This document shows, piece by piece, positions 62,264-64,000 of a DNA stretch of 64,000 bases. Position 1 is the stretch's first letter; each line of letters opens with the position of its first letter. Source of the DNA: Ktedonosporobacter rubrisoli (GTDB lineage Bacteria > Chloroflexota > Ktedonobacteria > Ktedonobacterales > Ktedonobacteraceae). Location of the stretch: the NCBI RefSeq assembly GCF_004208415.1, contig NZ_CP035758.1, forward strand, positions 7,564,001-7,628,000, written 5' to 3'. The position numbers and the translations under genes are program-made. Below the pieces are notes generated by a model. It searched no databases. It saw only the letters and a list, made by a program, of their open reading frames with translations, and was not told the DNA's origin.

Positions 62264-64000
62264 ATGTCAGGGACCGATTCTATAGATTTCTCTCTACGGC
62301 GGAGGCTGCGCTTGCCATCTCTGCTCCTGCTAGCAGGGCTCATATGCGCATGTATATTCGCTACATTTAGTAATATAGCTACGGCGCATGCAGCCAGTCA
62401 TGAGAGTACGCCGGGTGGCAATATCGCCGATCCCGTTGTGCGCGCAGTAGATATAGCTAAGCCAGCTGTTGTGCGTATTCTCACGCAGACAAGTGGCCAG
62501 CTTTCCGTGCATTTTCCCTCTGGGGATGTGACCTTTCCGCAAGGCAATCAGACAACGTATCAACTCACTCTGTCGGGAAGCGGTACCTTTATCAGCTCAA
62601 AAGGAGATATCCTGACGGCTGATCACGTAGTCAATCCTCCAGATCAGGCTTTACAGGAGCGGGCTGCACCCGATGTTGCTAATTATATCAATCAGAATCC
62701 CAAGCTTGGTTTGCCGCCGGCTTCGCCTGACCAGACTTTTCAAGCTTTAGCAAGCGGGCAACTAAAATCAACTGCCAAATATGGCCCCAAACAGAGTGAG
62801 GCTTTTCTTAGCACTGACTATACCGGCCCCTTAGCTGCGCAAAATCTCTCGACGATTCCTGACTATATCCATGCTTCTATCGATAAGATTGAAAAAGAAA
62901 GTGCAGTCGATCAAAGGGATGTGGCGATCGTGCATGCAGCCTTTGGCCTGACCGACACACCAAGCGTCCAGCTTGGCGATTCTTCAGGGGTTCAGCAACA
63001 GGATGTGCTCACGATCATTGGCTTTCCCGGAAACGGTGATGTGAGCAACAGGCCAACCGATCTGTTCACCTCTTCCGTAAACAAGATTAATGTCAGCTCG
63101 ATCAAGACAACTGACAATGGCGCGCCACTTATTCAGGTGGGAGGCAACGTCGAGCAAGGAGACAGCGGAGGGCCCGCGTTAGATAACAATGGCAATATTG
63201 TCGGTATCGTTAGCTTTGGCGCTGCCAGCGGAGGCAGTACCAATTTCTTACAGGCCAGTAGCAGCGCGCGGGAGCTTGTCCAGGCGCTGAATCTTGATAC
63301 AAAGCCCGGATCGTTCCAGGCGCTCTGGAACGAAGCCTTTACCAATTATGCCTCGAAAGAGCCAGGCCACTGGCATTTAGCTCAGCAGCAATTTGCGCAG
63401 TTGAATAAGAAATATCCGCAGTTCAAGGCAATTATGCCTTATCTAACATATACTCAACAGCAGGCGAAGATGGAACCGGCCAGTACGGCCGTGCCTAATA
63501 AGCCCCAGCCGCCAGCAACAAGGCCCACGCCTCAATACTCTCAGCCGGCTATGCTCTGGACGGGCATAGGCGTTGGGGCAATTGTGCTGCTGGTTCTGCT
63601 GCTCTTTGGCGCAATCTCCCTGGGACGTAGGCGCAAGGCGAAAAGATCTGCCGAGCTCAAGAAGGCTGAGCCTTTTGCTGCCGCTCCATCTGTCTCCAAT
63701 CCTGGCCCTCCACAGCCAGGCAGGCAGGCTCAGACCAATGCAGGGGTGGCGTCGGCTTCAGGCATGCAGCAGGGGCAGCTGGCCAATGCGGCTCCATCGC
63801 CCTCGGCCCCGCAACCAGGACCGCAGCCGGCTCAGACCATGCAGCCGCCGGCTGGTGCCCAGCCAGTGCCGCCGGCTCCTTCAATGCCAACGCCAACCGG
63901 TTCTTTTACTACCTTGCGCGTCTGGCCTTGTGGACATATGAATCGGCCCAATGCGCGCTTTTGTAGCATTTGTGGCGAGCCGGCACCATCGCCAACCACT
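62264..64000 (+). CDS. Membrane trypsin-like serine protease with C-terminal zinc ribbon (3' partial)
   Basis: The frame runs from ATG 62264 past the end of the window, so at least 579 codons. An N-terminal hydrophobic stretch (about 15-40) is a signal anchor. The protease domain has GTFISSKGDILTADHVV with the catalytic His, an Asp in DQRDVAIVHA, and the Ser in QGDSGGPAL. A membrane helix follows (MLWTGIGVGAIVLLVLLLF), then a Pro/Gln/Ala-rich tail and a zinc ribbon (CGHMNRPNARFCSICGE). The protease is thus outside and the ribbon inside. It resembles DegP/HtrA-like proteases without a PDZ domain. Confidence 0.85.
   Translation, partial: MSGTDSIDFSLRRRLRLPSLLLLAGLICACIFATFSNIATAHAASHESTPGGNIADPVVRAVDIAKPAVVRILTQTSGQLSVHFPSGDVTFPQGNQTTYQLTLSGSGTFISSKGDILTADHVVNPPDQALQERAAPDVANYINQNPKLGLPPASPDQTFQALASGQLKSTAKYGPKQSEAFLSTDYTGPLAAQNLSTIPDYIHASIDKIEKESAVDQRDVAIVHAAFGLTDTPSVQLGDSSGVQQQDVLTIIGFPGNGDVSNRPTDLFTSSVNKINVSSIKTTDNGAPLIQVGGNVEQGDSGGPALDNNGNIVGIVSFGAASGGSTNFLQASSSARELVQALNLDTKPGSFQALWNEAFTNYASKEPGHWHLAQQQFAQLNKKYPQFKAIMPYLTYTQQQAKMEPASTAVPNKPQPPATRPTPQYSQPAMLWTGIGVGAIVLLVLLLFGAISLGRRRKAKRSAELKKAEPFAAAPSVSNPGPPQPGRQAQTNAGVASASGMQQGQLANAAPSPSAPQPGPQPAQTMQPPAGAQPVPPAPSMPTPTGSFTTLRVWPCGHMNRPNARFCSICGEPAPSPTT

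Overview
The window looks like chromosome of a Ktedonobacteria-type Chloroflexota. This is an inference from gene content: a large XRE-NB-ARC-TPR regulator, several Uma2 endonucleases, an R3H/AAA ATPase, IS701 and IS5 debris, an NRPS, and a Hpt-CheA-CheW-REC hybrid with a separate CheY and CheW. Base composition is moderate and genes lie on both strands. No rRNA genes are present. One intact tRNA (Asn) and two tRNA fragments were seen.

Region by region. 1-5.3 kb: the end of an MgtE-like transporter gene, tRNA-Asn, and a small decayed island (IS5 element, IS701 remnant, HNH endonuclease) closed by an 86-bp repeat of the 3' part of tRNA-Asn; then a MarR/hydrolase pair. 5.3-15 kb: GNAT, PhoR-type kinase, a Wzx/MurJ-like flippase with a long disordered N-terminus, and a one-module NRPS with half a condensation domain and a Cys-type thioesterase. 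15-23.4 kb: CheY-CheW-CheA cluster, TlpA, FtsH and a DUF164 zinc-ribbon protein. 23.5-31.6 kb: cupin, P450, SDR, guaA, Nudix and a cluster of four Uma2 genes, one broken and two tandem duplicates. 31.7-40.6 kb: an 8.9-kb integrative element with attL/attR (35-bp identical repeats), tyrosine integrase, excisionase-like protein, PrimPol-type primase with a CHC2 finger, tandem covarying stem-loops, a pair of unknown paralogues, an HTH-GNAT fusion and an inserted IS4-like element. 40.6-43.8 kb: accC-fabF-accB, whose promoter coincides with the attachment site. 44-50 kb: a frameshifted ilvA, then a minus-strand operon encoding MauE-like, TlpA/MauD-like and an 8-cysteine small protein, divergent from a STAND regulator. 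50-64 kb: R3H ATPase, double GNAT protein, pdxST, orphan ABC ATPase, MazF pair, acyl-CoA ligase, two MaoC dehydratases plus a ketoreductase (fatty-acid genes), GNAT, and a membrane trypsin-like protease that runs off the end.

The parts most worth following are: (1) the MauE-MauD-like-Cys-rich-peptide operon, which copies the mauE-mauD-mauA gene order but has an unrelated-looking small product; (2) the integrative element that integrates over an extended -10 promoter upstream of accC; (3) the ~137-bp tandem array of stem-loops in that element, in which stem sequences change but pairing and the GTTAYTAG loop are kept; (4) a CheA-like protein whose ATPase motifs are missing. All calls come from reading the sequence by eye; no search was run.
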